The position numbers were made by a program, and so were the translations under genes. From contig JBMHDW010000012.1 of NCBI GenBank assembly GCA_049889175.1, forward strand, positions 1 to 64,000: a stretch of 64,000 nucleotides of DNA, written 5' to 3'. Positions within the stretch are counted from its first letter, which is position 1. Every line of letters begins with the position of its first letter. The stretch comes from JBMHDW01 sp049889175. GTDB lineage: Bacteria; Pseudomonadota; Gammaproteobacteria; Comchoanobacterales; Comchoanobacteraceae. Below are positions 18,501 through 26,889 of this stretch, in pieces. A model generated the notes under the pieces. It was not told where the DNA came from. It worked only from the letters and a program-made list of their open reading frames with translations, and made no database searches.

Positions 18501-19053
18501 TTTAGCAAGAAGATTATTTTATTACATGGGTAAGCATGAAGGGCATCTTAAAGATGGGGGGCATGCTAAGTGGTACAGCGCACCCAAAAAATGGTTTTAT
18601 TCTAAAGTAGATGGTTCTATGACGCACAATCACCCGTTTTCGACTGTATTGCAAGAAGCATTAAATCACCCTTGTCCTGATGAAGATAATGAAACAATTA
18701 ATATCAAGGGGTTAACAATAAAGATATCTGATTTGCTGAACTTTCTGCCAATGGGTTTTGAAGCGGATATTATTGAAAAAAAAGTATCGTCAAAGCGGCA
18801 AAACGATTTAAAAACTTTTAAAAGCAATTTCAGCGATGTCTTTTTCTTTAGTAGTATTGGGAAAAAAGAATATGATGAAAAAAGATTGGATAATCAGAAC
18901 TATCAGGTGAAGGTTGATATAATACCTCGACAAACTGTTAGAGAAATGATGAAGACATCTGAGTCATTTTTTCGCGCATCAGAACAACAATTAAAAGGTG
19001 TTAGTCGTTTTCTAGATGGCTTTTATGCTTCAGGCTTATCGGGTGCACATTAA
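15583..19053 (+). CDS. orphan ~1156-aa protein, last gene of the large-protein operon
   Basis: The frame opens at 15412, but that would overlap the previous gene by 180 bases. ATG 15583 has GAGG at 15571-15574 with an 8-base spacer, starts MRDSDKIQRLEL and leaves an 11-base overlap, so I use it. It is soluble and helical, with no signal peptide. Residues of about 60-125 (HPIYYLLALNSELFIQWMLL, SSILFIAAMYLTNEQ) look like degenerate ankyrin-type helix pairs, but the consensus is too weak to call. The rest is rich in L, H, Q and aromatics. The C-terminus has basic/charged segments (EKKVSSKRQNDLKTFKS) and ends GLSGAH. It terminates over a hairpin shared with the convergent 1262-aa gene. Confidence 0.8.
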   Translation: MRDSDKIQRLELIQSLFHPGYIVRKKLYQEDIKTAFLKRPKMDDAATFFDKIMALKDADLYSLINGEHAFATNTRYHPIYYLLALNSELFIQWMLLGDNGKLLSEMIRNVHQNEMPESRSSILFIAAMYLTNEQFCLFKKTITLPGIDPWALAPKEDIFGFGIDNYLEVANKRRLWQQKKLMENQGETQLLKDRNALKSHLKHGFYHNKKVVLPLEFQAYSDDRTKQNFLDLFCRYPYVFFKQINIQKTPMIQCYYNDINSQLNLWLTEEVSPDTWQNQDIQTHMMLFLMCARVHEWQEGLSQQFIAFVSQDHGQNELMIHLSSILLLNIQHEKQELFQHLMASGYFQWFADDQEVALNRTDIVVKQLLFKGSPCVLDWLLLSVDKPKNFESYMKDYLNDLFDDVIRGVVDEDCEFMFSQQLHHIGLHLRSLISNKKTDLARQWIALFDMQSILDLHQHYLNNPSHHLLNYHTQQETSFFLCIVQVLSELGYIATLKQIYIDTIKHYSKVKSDDSLKSSYHFYFSCLEKALAQQFEEDSLHEVLGCFLSYDLMDEVITIFPERNYVLAILKLSKSYPKLLYTMDYSSKDLKKILFHAGHPMLPSLLHYLAFLGPASNDTFNDLLAGIRGPHVSMPYWMKEFIEGFSVFYQKDGACRMRFHHAFEFIYDIFESLNLFGKLNKQDIFSACIDYAGNRNWLDYSNKVLKRSSKKYLDAVAGCKMLTCLLMHGNPKKCMYTTPILFNTLSTTMRHQLKQQIQTTVLQLMKTFLTHKKSKSQPKISLLAAFDSVFCDKVQLLHHEKPTKSLITISSLKLRAMKQFKEHFLMYLRSSLHLCTVINDDTANLKDDQVLTNVSGCISSMNELNSKLMSDDDTTKVGPFTFKHKSTISLMCNLAQSITAGIQALSHSIEKEKAKTILSYLESISDGQIDMLTLYTSIAVTMRYQQLIGYVVPDDPLANQKNINTFIQTLSLALARRLFYYMGKHEGHLKDGGHAKWYSAPKKWFYSKVDGSMTHNHPFSTVLQEALNHPCPDEDNETINIKGLTIKISDLLNFLPMGFEADIIEKKVSSKRQNDLKTFKSNFSDVFFFSSIGKKEYDEKRLDNQNYQVKVDIIPRQTVREMMKTSESFFRASEQQLKGVSRFLDGFYASGLSGAH

Positions 19054-19076
19054 TGAACAAACATTCATTAAAGTGC
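19045..19076. terminator. hairpin shared by two convergent genes (terminator-like, no U-tract)
   Basis: GCACATTAATGA (19045-19056) pairs with TCATTAAAGTGC (19065-19076), 11 of 12 positions, with an 8-base loop. It overlaps the stop codons of both convergent genes. There is no T-run on either side, so it could be a weak bidirectional terminator or an mRNA 3'-end stabiliser. Confidence 0.5.
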
Positions 19077-22000
19077 TTGTCGCATATGAAATCCAGCATC
19101 TTCACCTCTATCGAATGCATTGTGGTCACCTGCATTAATGTTTGCTTGATTAACGCCATCTATGAGGGTGCTAAAGAATGACTGGTGTGAAGGTCTAAGT
19201 TTGGCAAGCTTAACCTGAACTGCTCTTTTATCCTCTCGGGTTCTAAAGGTGATGTTGAGTCCAGCTTCTTTAAGATCCTTAAATCTAATCAATAAGGCAG
19301 AGTTATTACTGTCAGGTGCTTTTAAAAGAAGTTCGCCTAAAAAGCTATTAGTTTGATCCTTAGGGATGATTTTATTAAGTTGTTTAAAGTACCAGCGGGC
19401 TTGGTACTCCTGGTTAGTTGGATAAATGATTTTTTTTGCTTTATCCAATGCACCAAAGAAAAAGCATATATTATCAATATCAAAGTGATTGATAAAGTGT
19501 GCAGCAAGCATATGTCTTTTCCCAGATAAATCAATGTTGTAACATAATATTTTTGATAAATATTCTGATAAAACATCACGAATTTTTGCCTCGTTGAATG
19601 CTAGTTTAAAAAATTGAGTGTTGGTGATCATGGTAAACAATGATTCACAGGGCAGACCTGGTTTTAGCAGAGCGACACAATGGGGTGATATATCACCGTG
19701 ATCGGAGGCTACTTCGATAAGAGACTTTGCATAATCAAATCTATATAATTGATCATGTTTCATGCCAAAGGCTTTATCTGCGATCATCATGATAAAGCGT
19801 GTTACTTCTAATGTAGAATGGCATGTTTTATCAGCATAAATTCTGGTAACATCTACGAGTATATTGACCGCATTAGTTTTATGAACATTAGTCAATTGAG
19901 GTGACCATTCTTGGATAAATCGGTAGTGGCTCAAAAAACAAAAAGCGGGGTATTTGGAGAATAACTCATACACGCGTTTAAGGGAAGAACTAGCATGTTC
20001 GGGTGAGAATGAGGCAGCAAAAGTATAATAATAAGCAACCAGTTGCTGACGATAAGTGAAGAAGGTCGCAAAATGGGTTAAATAGAGCATTTCTTCTTTT
20101 GTGACATTACGTTGTTGGCCTATGATTTGACTGGCTAATGAGCGCTGATAATTAAAATCGTCTGGGTAAGAAAAGTTATCTTTTTGGAAAAATCGATGAT
20201 GAATTAATTCAAAAGTTTCTAACAATTGATTAAATATTGTAATGTTTCTTTCAATATTTAAAAAGATATTATATTTTTCTCTGTCATTAATGGTGTCAAA
20301 ATTAAATTTAAGGTTTTCAATACAGTGTTGAGCATGATCATTGGCTAGTGATAAAAGGCATTGTATTTGTGTGCGGTATATATATCTATTGTTTAAAAAC
20401 CGTTTATTACTAAGTGCAGTATTGACCCTGCTAGTGATGGTATGGATTGTTTCTAATGAAGGATGATCAATGCCTTTTGCCAAAATGTTATTGGTCAATT
20501 CAAGTTGGGTAGGTGAAGAGGCAGATCTAAAAAATTTAGAATAAGCCATAATGCACATAATATTAAATGATTGCGTAGAATCAGGGTGTTCCAATTTATT
20601 AAGCGGTAAATATGAGAGTTGAAAGGCGATATCATTCCAGTTCTTCTCTTGGCGATTGCTCGTGATCCAATCTAAAATTGATTGAGAAAGTTGAGGGCAT
20701 GATGGTTGTATTGTTTTTAGGGTGTCACGTAATTTAGTAACAATATTCTCTTCATACAACATGGTATTAAATCGATTAATAAAAGGTATGATGTATCTCT
20801 TTTGTTTGGTGTAGAAGCTATTATGAGAATGCGTTAGGTACAAGTGCAGGGTAATGAGATAAAGTTTGGCAATATTCAAACGGAATGCTTTACTGTCATC
20901 AATACTTACTAATAAATCAATGATTTGATTGATGTAAGTAATCTGTGTTGTTGAGCTTGAGGTTAAAAGCGAAGTTAAAATATTGAAAGCTCTTTGGTAA
21001 TTTTTAGTTTTAATGAGTGATTCTATGGTATTTACTAAATCAGCAGTAATTATTTCCTGCGAGTTGGGACTAAAGCCAGGAGGCTGCATTAAAGCCATGC
21101 GGGCAAAACGTTCTTGGTTACCTGCATTGGGGCTATGTTCCATTTGTAATTTTGTAGCATCATACTTTTGCATAAATCGCGTGCGTTTTATTGGGCTTTC
21201 CTTATCAGGGGAGGGCTTTGGTTGTTCGAAAAATGAGGGTGATGAACATAAGTGTTTGTCTTGCGTGTCTCTTTTGCGTTTTTTTTCTGGGCTAGGTTTG
21301 GGTCTTGGCTTGATTTGTATGGAGGTATCAAGTTCACCAAAACCAAGGTCTTCATTCAGGGCCAGTGCTAACCAACCTTTTAAAGTGTTATTACTGGGTG
21401 AAATGCTTAAGCTGTCGCTACTGGAAACACTTACTGGAGACATATTATGTTGTAAGAATTTATAGTGAGCCTTACATAAAAGGTCAATAAGAAGAGTATT
21501 TTTTGGTTGCTTGACATGATCGTGATCAATAGCATCCAATTCTAAATGCACAAGTCGATGGCTCATATCGGTATTCATTTGTTGTAAACCTTTAGGAATA
21601 GAGTAGACATAATCAAATATATCGTGGTCAAATAACGTCAGGCAGTTATGGTCGATATTGAGCAATGTTTTTAAAAGCTTTAATAAATCTGATATACCAT
21701 CATTCGTTTTGAGGCACTGGAGCGTCCACAAAGTAACATCTAGAGGTGGATATTTATGGCTAAATACTCTACTTATGGCGTTATGATGCACATAATGTAA
21801 TAGTGTTGGGGTGGAATTTAAGGTATCTAAAATTTGAGTCACATAGCTGTGTATGTGTTGTGATAATGTTTCGAAATCGATGCTTTCATGTCTTTTATGT
21901 TGAATGAGAGCTCTCAGTGACTGATAAGCTTCACTATGAATCACTACTTTTTCAATGATCGCTTCATTTATATTATTTTTAGAACCTGGTACTCTTGCTG

Positions 22001-22856
22001 TGATTGCACTATATTGAGCCATCCAGTCTGAAAAAATATGTTCAGGTGTTTCTGATGCAAATGTGTAACCATGCTGAGTTTGTTTTTTTAGAAGCAAGTC
22101 ACTCAACATGTCTCTAGCATCTCTATCAATCAAATTAAGTATATATTCCGATAAAGATTTTGGTTGAATATGTCGATGGCATGTGGAAATAAAGGTCAGA
22201 AAATCTTCTTTGCAATGGTTATTAAGTCTTTGATAGTTAGCAAGATCACTTTCGAGTCTGCGAATAATAAGTAATTTGATTTTATTTTCATCAAAATTTG
22301 TATTACTCTCAGATGTTTGTCCTGTTGATGTGCTTGTTGCAATGGTTTTTGGTAAGCCGTTCATAAGGTGGGCATTATGATCTAAAAACTTAAATATATT
22401 CCTGTATTTGCTCTGAACAATATAAGTCTCAAAATCATCATAAAATTGATTAGAAATAATGTTGATAGGCTTGTTAAAGCTTATATCAGGGAATGATCTT
22501 TTCAATATATACAGAGTTTTGTCGTAGTGTTTCATGTGATAGTCAAAAAGCTTATAGTGTGATTGAATCACAGCTGAATGATGGCCTTTTGTCATCCGAA
22601 TAGAGCTAATTTGAGATTCATAAAATGTGCTTAATGTGGATCTGATAAAGCGTTGTTCATCATCGGTTAACGAGAATTCTGACAGCAATACATTTTTGAT
22701 GTAGTCAGCAATGTGCTTTTTTTGTGAGTCATGGCGTTGCATGATGGTCTTGTTTTCCGTGTGTTTCCCATGAGGAATGGTCACAGAGAAAGATTGCTTT
22801 TGCTGCGTAAATAGTTGTGAACAAGAGTCCATAAAGATGCGTTCATTAAATATCAT
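19068..22856 (-). CDS. orphan 1262-aa protein with NLS-like, Ser-Pro-rich central linker
   Basis: I do not recognise a family. It is soluble and helical with no signal peptide. Three regions can be seen: a helical N-terminal part (to about residue 460), a Ser/Pro/Lys linker (about 465-590) and a helical C-terminal part (about 600-1262). The linker holds KPSPEKKRKRD (basic cluster residues 525-529) and, about 28 residues on, SPIKRTR (554-560), with repeated Ser-Pro pairs. This matches the look of a eukaryotic nuclear-localisation signal flanked by S-P-x-K sites. The first Met is at 22856 and a second is at residue 9; neither has a Shine-Dalgarno, and the leader is only about 23 bases. Transcription comes from a perfect consensus promoter. 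It is convergent with the four-gene operon and similar to it in size and style. Confidence 0.8.
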   Translation of the reverse strand: MIFNERIFMDSCSQLFTQQKQSFSVTIPHGKHTENKTIMQRHDSQKKHIADYIKNVLLSEFSLTDDEQRFIRSTLSTFYESQISSIRMTKGHHSAVIQSHYKLFDYHMKHYDKTLYILKRSFPDISFNKPINIISNQFYDDFETYIVQSKYRNIFKFLDHNAHLMNGLPKTIATSTSTGQTSESNTNFDENKIKLLIIRRLESDLANYQRLNNHCKEDFLTFISTCHRHIQPKSLSEYILNLIDRDARDMLSDLLLKKQTQHGYTFASETPEHIFSDWMAQYSAITARVPGSKNNINEAIIEKVVIHSEAYQSLRALIQHKRHESIDFETLSQHIHSYVTQILDTLNSTPTLLHYVHHNAISRVFSHKYPPLDVTLWTLQCLKTNDGISDLLKLLKTLLNIDHNCLTLFDHDIFDYVYSIPKGLQQMNTDMSHRLVHLELDAIDHDHVKQPKNTLLIDLLCKAHYKFLQHNMSPVSVSSSDSLSISPSNNTLKGWLALALNEDLGFGELDTSIQIKPRPKPSPEKKRKRDTQDKHLCSSPSFFEQPKPSPDKESPIKRTRFMQKYDATKLQMEHSPNAGNQERFARMALMQPPGFSPNSQEIITADLVNTIESLIKTKNYQRAFNILTSLLTSSSTTQITYINQIIDLLVSIDDSKAFRLNIAKLYLITLHLYLTHSHNSFYTKQKRYIIPFINRFNTMLYEENIVTKLRDTLKTIQPSCPQLSQSILDWITSNRQEKNWNDIAFQLSYLPLNKLEHPDSTQSFNIMCIMAYSKFFRSASSPTQLELTNNILAKGIDHPSLETIHTITSRVNTALSNKRFLNNRYIYRTQIQCLLSLANDHAQHCIENLKFNFDTINDREKYNIFLNIERNITIFNQLLETFELIHHRFFQKDNFSYPDDFNYQRSLASQIIGQQRNVTKEEMLYLTHFATFFTYRQQLVAYYYTFAASFSPEHASSSLKRVYELFSKYPAFCFLSHYRFIQEWSPQLTNVHKTNAVNILVDVTRIYADKTCHSTLEVTRFIMMIADKAFGMKHDQLYRFDYAKSLIEVASDHGDISPHCVALLKPGLPCESLFTMITNTQFFKLAFNEAKIRDVLSEYLSKILCYNIDLSGKRHMLAAHFINHFDIDNICFFFGALDKAKKIIYPTNQEYQARWYFKQLNKIIPKDQTNSFLGELLLKAPDSNNSALLIRFKDLKEAGLNITFRTREDKRAVQVKLAKLRPSHQSFFSTLIDGVNQANINAGDHNAFDRGEDAGFHMRQAL

Positions 22857-22885
22857 AATTCTACTTTTAAATTTTTATTACACAT

Positions 22886-22914
22886 ATTATACAATAACCT
22901 AATAATTCTGTCAA
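22886..22914 (-). promoter_or_regulatory. perfect consensus sigma70 promoter for the 1262-aa gene
   Basis: On the minus strand: TTGACA (22909-22914), a 17-base spacer and TATAAT (22886-22891). Both boxes match consensus at all positions. The expected start near 22879 gives a leader of about 23 bases without a Shine-Dalgarno. Confidence 0.85.
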
Positions 22915-22979
22915 CTATAGGTAGTTTAGGGTTTTATTTAAAGGTCAAGTGCTATACTATAACGGCAATAGGAGACAGT

Positions 22980-24422
22980 ATGTATCGAACACGATTTGCA
23001 CCCAGTCCAACGGGCTCATTACACTTAGGTGGTGCTAGAACAGCACTTTATAATTGGTTATTTGCCAAACATCATCATGGTGCATTTATCCTTCGTGTTG
23101 AAGATACTGATGTGGAGCGAAGCACCGAAGCAGCGATGGAGCAACAAATATCATCCTTACTGTGGTTAGGTCTTAATTGGGATGAGGGTGTTCGACCCAA
23201 TGGTCAGGTCGAACTAGGTGCATTGGGTCCCTATCGACAAAGTCGACGCTCAGATATGTATCAACAGATGGCACAACAACTATTGGATCAGGGGTTGGCT
23301 TATTACTGCTTTATGTCAGATGATGAGCAAGAAGCACTACGAACTGATGTCGGAAAAACACATTATCAAGTTCAAAGCCCTTATCGAGATTTGCCAATGA
23401 GTGAAGCTAAAAAAAGGATTGAAGCCGGTGAACAACCAAGTATTCGTTTTAAAGTGCCTCAAACCAGTCGTGATATTTTTTTCAGGGACTTAATACGTGG
23501 TGATATTCGACTAACCACTGAAATGCTTGCTGATTTTGTGATTATTCGTTCGAATGGCCTGCCAGTGTATAATTTTTGTTGTGTGGCAGATGATCATCTA
23601 ATGCATGTGTCTCATGTGTTACGTGGCGAAGAGCATCTTTCAAATTCATTAAAACAACTGTTAATTTACCAAGCTTTTGGTTGGCGAGCACCTGAATTTG
23701 GTCATTTGTCCATTATTTTAGGTGAAGATGGCAAAAAACTATCAAAACGAAATGGTGCTGCCAGTTTAGATGATTATCACGCAAAAGGCATTCTGCCAGA
23801 AGCGCTGATCAATTACCTGGCTCTATTGGGTTGGAGCCATCCAGATGGTGAAGAGTATTTTGATGTGGCAACATTAACGGCAGCTTTTTCACTAGATCGT
23901 GTTCATGCCTCATCAGCTCAGTTTGATTGGCAAAAGCTTTTATGGCTCAACAGTGAACATATTAAGCGTATGTCTATTGATGATTTCCTAGAAAAAGTCA
24001 AACCTTGGTTAAAGGGTATTACCTATCCAAATAATGAGTGGTTAAAGCGTGCTTTGTCATTAATACAGGGTGATGTTAAAACATTAGCTGATATTCCAGA
24101 TCAACTTCAGCTCTTGTTAGGTGATGGCCCTATGGACGATGCGTGTCACACAGTTATGTCTTGGCCATCAACTGCAGCTCTATTGACGGTTGTTAATGAT
24201 AGATTATCACACCTTGATGGAGATTATTTAGAACCTGATGAATTTAAATCATTACTTAAGCAATTAAAGACAGAGTTAGGTGTTAAGGGTAAAGAGTTAT
24301 TTATGCCATTGCGGTGTATTTTTATTTGCCAGGCACAAGGTGCTGAACTTGCCGCATTGATCACGTTGGTGACGATTGATCAAATGCAGAAGAATATTCG
24401 GCGATTAAGAGGTTTAGTATGA
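22980..24422 (+). CDS. gltX: glutamate--tRNA ligase
   Basis: GltX charges tRNA(Glu) with glutamate. The product is used for translation and, in the C5 pathway, for haem. The protein is 480 aa, the normal length. Class I motifs are visible: the HIGH motif as SPTGSLHLGGART at residues of about 9-21, and KMSKS as KKLSKRNGA in the middle. The C-terminal half is the helical anticodon-binding domain. GGAG at 22971-22974 precedes the ATG by five bases. Its last 4 bases overlap hemB (ATGA), so the two are coupled. It is divergent from the 1262-aa gene. A possible -10 box TATACT (22953-22958) lies upstream, but no good -35 is seen. Confidence 0.97.
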   Translation: MYRTRFAPSPTGSLHLGGARTALYNWLFAKHHHGAFILRVEDTDVERSTEAAMEQQISSLLWLGLNWDEGVRPNGQVELGALGPYRQSRRSDMYQQMAQQLLDQGLAYYCFMSDDEQEALRTDVGKTHYQVQSPYRDLPMSEAKKRIEAGEQPSIRFKVPQTSRDIFFRDLIRGDIRLTTEMLADFVIIRSNGLPVYNFCCVADDHLMHVSHVLRGEEHLSNSLKQLLIYQAFGWRAPEFGHLSIILGEDGKKLSKRNGAASLDDYHAKGILPEALINYLALLGWSHPDGEEYFDVATLTAAFSLDRVHASSAQFDWQKLLWLNSEHIKRMSIDDFLEKVKPWLKGITYPNNEWLKRALSLIQGDVKTLADIPDQLQLLLGDGPMDDACHTVMSWPSTAALLTVVNDRLSHLDGDYLEPDEFKSLLKQLKTELGVKGKELFMPLRCIFICQAQGAELAALITLVTIDQMQKNIRRLRGLV

Positions 24423-25414
24423 TTGATGCGTTATTTCCTGCAACACGTTTAAGACGTAATAGGCGCACGCCATGGCTAAGACAAATGGTTGCTGAGCATC
24501 ATATTCAAGCGAGCGATTTGATTTGGCCTGTCTTTATTCAAGAGCGAGGTATCACTGAGATTGCTGAGCTTCCAGAATGTTTTCGCTATGATATTAACGG
24601 GTTAATCAAGGCTTTATATCCTTTGGTTGATCAGGGTTTGTGTTGCTTGGCGCTATTTCCAGTGATTGCTGCGGAACATAAGGATGACAAGGGCTCATAT
24701 GCAACATCCAAACATCACTATATGTTGCCATTAATTGCAGAGATCAAGCGTGTTTTTCCACAATTAGGGATTATGGTTGACGTTGCTTTAGATCCTTACA
24801 CAACACACGGACATGATGGTGTGTTGGATGCAAATGGTTTGGTTGATAATGATGCCACCATTGCCATATTGGCAGAGCAAGCATGTCTATTGGCTGAGGC
24901 TGGTGCCGATATTATTGCACCTTCTGATATGCAAGATGGACGAGTTGGCAAGATTCGAGCGTTATTAGAAGCCAAAGGTCATCAAAATATTGTGGTTTTG
25001 TCTTATGCAGCAAAGTATGCATCAACTTTATATGGGCCATTTCGACATGCAGTGGGCTCTGCAGCACAGTTAGCCGGTAAGGGTAAAGAGACATATCAAC
25101 AAGATCCTGCTAATGCTAAAGAAGCTCTAAGAGAGGTAGCGCTTGATTTGCGTGAGGGTGCTGACTGGGTTATGGTAAAACCAGCTGGTGCCTATTTAGA
25201 TGTCATTTATCGTGTTGCTTCTGAGATTAATGCTCCTGTAATGGCTTATCAAGTCAGTGGTGAGTATGCGATGCTAGAGCAGTATATCCATTCATTTGCA
25301 TTGGATCGTTACTCAGTCCACTTTGAGCATTTACTCAGCATTAAGCGAGCAGGTGCTCGTGCTATCTTATCTTATGCTACACCATTGATGTTATCGCAGG
25401 GACTTGTTGGTTGA
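24419..25414 (+). CDS. hemB: porphobilinogen synthase (delta-aminolevulinate dehydratase)
   Basis: HemB condenses two 5-aminolevulinates to porphobilinogen in cytosolic haem synthesis. The length is 331 aa. Both active-site lysines are present: K199 in SYAAKYASTLYGPFR and K254 in MVKPAGAYLD. At residues 121-134 the sequence is DVALDPYTTHGHDG. The three zinc cysteines of the E. coli type are replaced by A123, D125 and D133, the pattern of the magnesium-dependent Pseudomonas-type enzymes. Start and stop overlap gltX by 4 bases. The 3' end overlaps the convergent pgeF by 38 bases. Pairing with gltX links glutamyl-tRNA supply to tetrapyrrole synthesis. Confidence 0.97.
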   Translation: MIDALFPATRLRRNRRTPWLRQMVAEHHIQASDLIWPVFIQERGITEIAELPECFRYDINGLIKALYPLVDQGLCCLALFPVIAAEHKDDKGSYATSKHHYMLPLIAEIKRVFPQLGIMVDVALDPYTTHGHDGVLDANGLVDNDATIAILAEQACLLAEAGADIIAPSDMQDGRVGKIRALLEAKGHQNIVVLSYAAKYASTLYGPFRHAVGSAAQLAGKGKETYQQDPANAKEALREVALDLREGADWVMVKPAGAYLDVIYRVASEINAPVMAYQVSGEYAMLEQYIHSFALDRYSVHFEHLLSIKRAGARAILSYATPLMLSQGLVG

Positions 25415-25976
25415 TTCTAACCCAAGTATAGAGTCTGTTGCGTGTTTTATTGCGCCGATAGCTAGGTAGTCCTGGCATTGTAAAGGTATTTAATAATGAT
25501 CGATAAATGTCAGATTTCGATACGCCAGCTCTGATCAGTTGTTGTTTAGCCAGAAGGCGAAGATCAACATGTGTGTTGCCTTGGTGTCTATAGCGACAAT
25601 CTGATGGAAAGTAATGAAGGTTTTCTTTGTCATTGAAAATAAATGATTGAGCATGGATACACGGGCCAATCCAAATACATAGATTATGACTTGGTGCGTG
25701 AGCCAGTGTTTGCGGTATAATATCATTGACTAAACCTCGCCAGCCTGCATGAATAACAGCAGCCCATGGAATCTGTTTATGAGCAACAACAATGGGCAGG
25801 CAGTCAGCAGTTTTAACCATAATGGTTTGTCGTGGTGAGGTGGTCCATTGGGCATCAGCCATCATACTAACATGAGCATTGGCTTGAATGGCGATATTAC
25901 TGTGTTGCTGCCATATAGAAGCTGCGTGAGGTATCGGGGTAAGTTGCCAGCCCCATTCAATCCACTCAGGAAACAT
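25377..25976 (-). CDS. pgeF: YfiH/PgeF-family purine nucleoside phosphorylase (multicopper-laccase-like), short form
   Basis: The family (YfiH, YlmD, human LACC1) was called polyphenol oxidase and shows purine nucleoside phosphorylase/deaminase activity; PgeF has also been linked to peptidoglycan editing. The metal-site residues are visible: H25 (WQQHSN), C59 (TADCLPI) and H76 (VIHAGWRG), followed by IGPCI and DLRLLAKQQL. The protein is 199 aa, against about 240 in the usual family. The N-terminal segment that normally carries the T-R-x-GG and N-L-x-x-x-V-G-D region is missing or compressed. The start ATG overlaps the end of rluD by 11 bases, the usual rluD-pgeF coupling. The 3' end runs 38 bases into the convergent hemB. 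Confidence 0.88.
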   Translation of the reverse strand: MFPEWIEWGWQLTPIPHAASIWQQHSNIAIQANAHVSMMADAQWTTSPRQTIMVKTADCLPIVVAHKQIPWAAVIHAGWRGLVNDIIPQTLAHAPSHNLCIWIGPCIHAQSFIFNDKENLHYFPSDCRYRHQGNTHVDLRLLAKQQLIRAGVSKSDIYRSLLNTFTMPGLPSYRRNKTRNRLYTWVRINQQVPAITSMV

Positions 25977-26883
25977 CTGGTTCGCGTAATTGGTTCAGTA
26001 GCGTCTGCATATCCTCTGGCATGGGGGCTTCAAACACTAAAGGCTCCTTGGTCACTGGATGATTAAAACTCAGTGAAAAGGCGTGTAATGCCTGGCGTTT
26101 GAATGGTATGATTCGTGTATATTTGCTGGGATAAGTTGCATCCCCAATAATACTGTGTTGAATAGAAGAAAGATGAACTCTGATCTGATGAGTTCTACCT
26201 GTATCCAGCTCACAAAGGATCCAAGTAGCATTAGAGTGAAGAAGTTCGATGGGCCTAAAATAGGTCAATGCAGGTTTGCCACCGGGGGAAATACACATTT
26301 TTTGCCGGTGTTTGGGGTGTCTGCCAATGGGGGCTTCAATCGTACGATTGGTTTTCATATGGTGGTGTGCAATAGCCCAATACAACCGTTTTATTTTTCT
26401 TTTTTGCATCATTTGAACCAGTTTGTGATAAACAGGTAATGTTTTGGCAACAACCAATAAGCCAGAGGTGTCTTTATCAAGTCGGTGGATAATACCAGCT
26501 CTGGGCAATGTCTTTGCTTCATCATGGTGGTGAAGAAGCGCATTCATCATTGTGCCATCAGGTTTGCCTGCACCAGGATGGACAACAAGGCCAGCTGGCT
26601 TATTGACAACAAGAAGTGATGGGTCTTCGTAGACTATATTGAGCGCGATGGGTTGGGCTGGGGAATGAAGTTCGCGAACAGGTTGGTAGTCAAGGCTAAT
26701 CAAAACTTGCTCGGCACGAATCTTCCATTTTTTTTCAGTAATAACGATGCCATCAATACTAACACGGCCATCGGTGATATGTTTTTGGATATCGCTTCGG
26801 GAAATATCATCACATTGTTGGGCCATAACCACATCAAGTCGTTTGCCATGATCCTCATCGGTGAGCTTAAATTCTTTTAACAT
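25966..26883 (-). CDS. rluD: 23S rRNA pseudouridine synthase RluD
   Basis: A pseudouridine synthase of the RluA family. RluD modifies helix 69 of 23S rRNA (positions 1911, 1915 and 1917 in E. coli). It is 305 aa. An N-terminal S4 RNA-binding domain (residues of about 12-75, KRLDVVMAQQ to SLDYQP) is followed by the catalytic domain with GIIHRLDKDTSGLLVVAKT, whose Asp is the catalytic residue. RluD rather than RluA/C is inferred from position: divergent from a BamD-like lipoprotein and followed by pgeF, as in E. coli. No Shine-Dalgarno precedes the ATG, and the best promoter would start transcription at or next to the start codon, so the message may be leaderless. Confidence 0.92.
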   Translation of the reverse strand: MLKEFKLTDEDHGKRLDVVMAQQCDDISRSDIQKHITDGRVSIDGIVITEKKWKIRAEQVLISLDYQPVRELHSPAQPIALNIVYEDPSLLVVNKPAGLVVHPGAGKPDGTMMNALLHHHDEAKTLPRAGIIHRLDKDTSGLLVVAKTLPVYHKLVQMMQKRKIKRLYWAIAHHHMKTNRTIEAPIGRHPKHRQKMCISPGGKPALTYFRPIELLHSNATWILCELDTGRTHQIRVHLSSIQHSIIGDATYPSKYTRIIPFKRQALHAFSLSFNHPVTKEPLVFEAPMPEDMQTLLNQLREPDVS

Positions 26884-26889
26884 GAGGCT

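Noticed and set aside
21013..21465. 150-aa plus-strand frame inside the 1262-aa gene
   Set aside because: Antisense of the Ser/Pro/Lys linker; the minus-strand gene has a consensus promoter and full-length frame.
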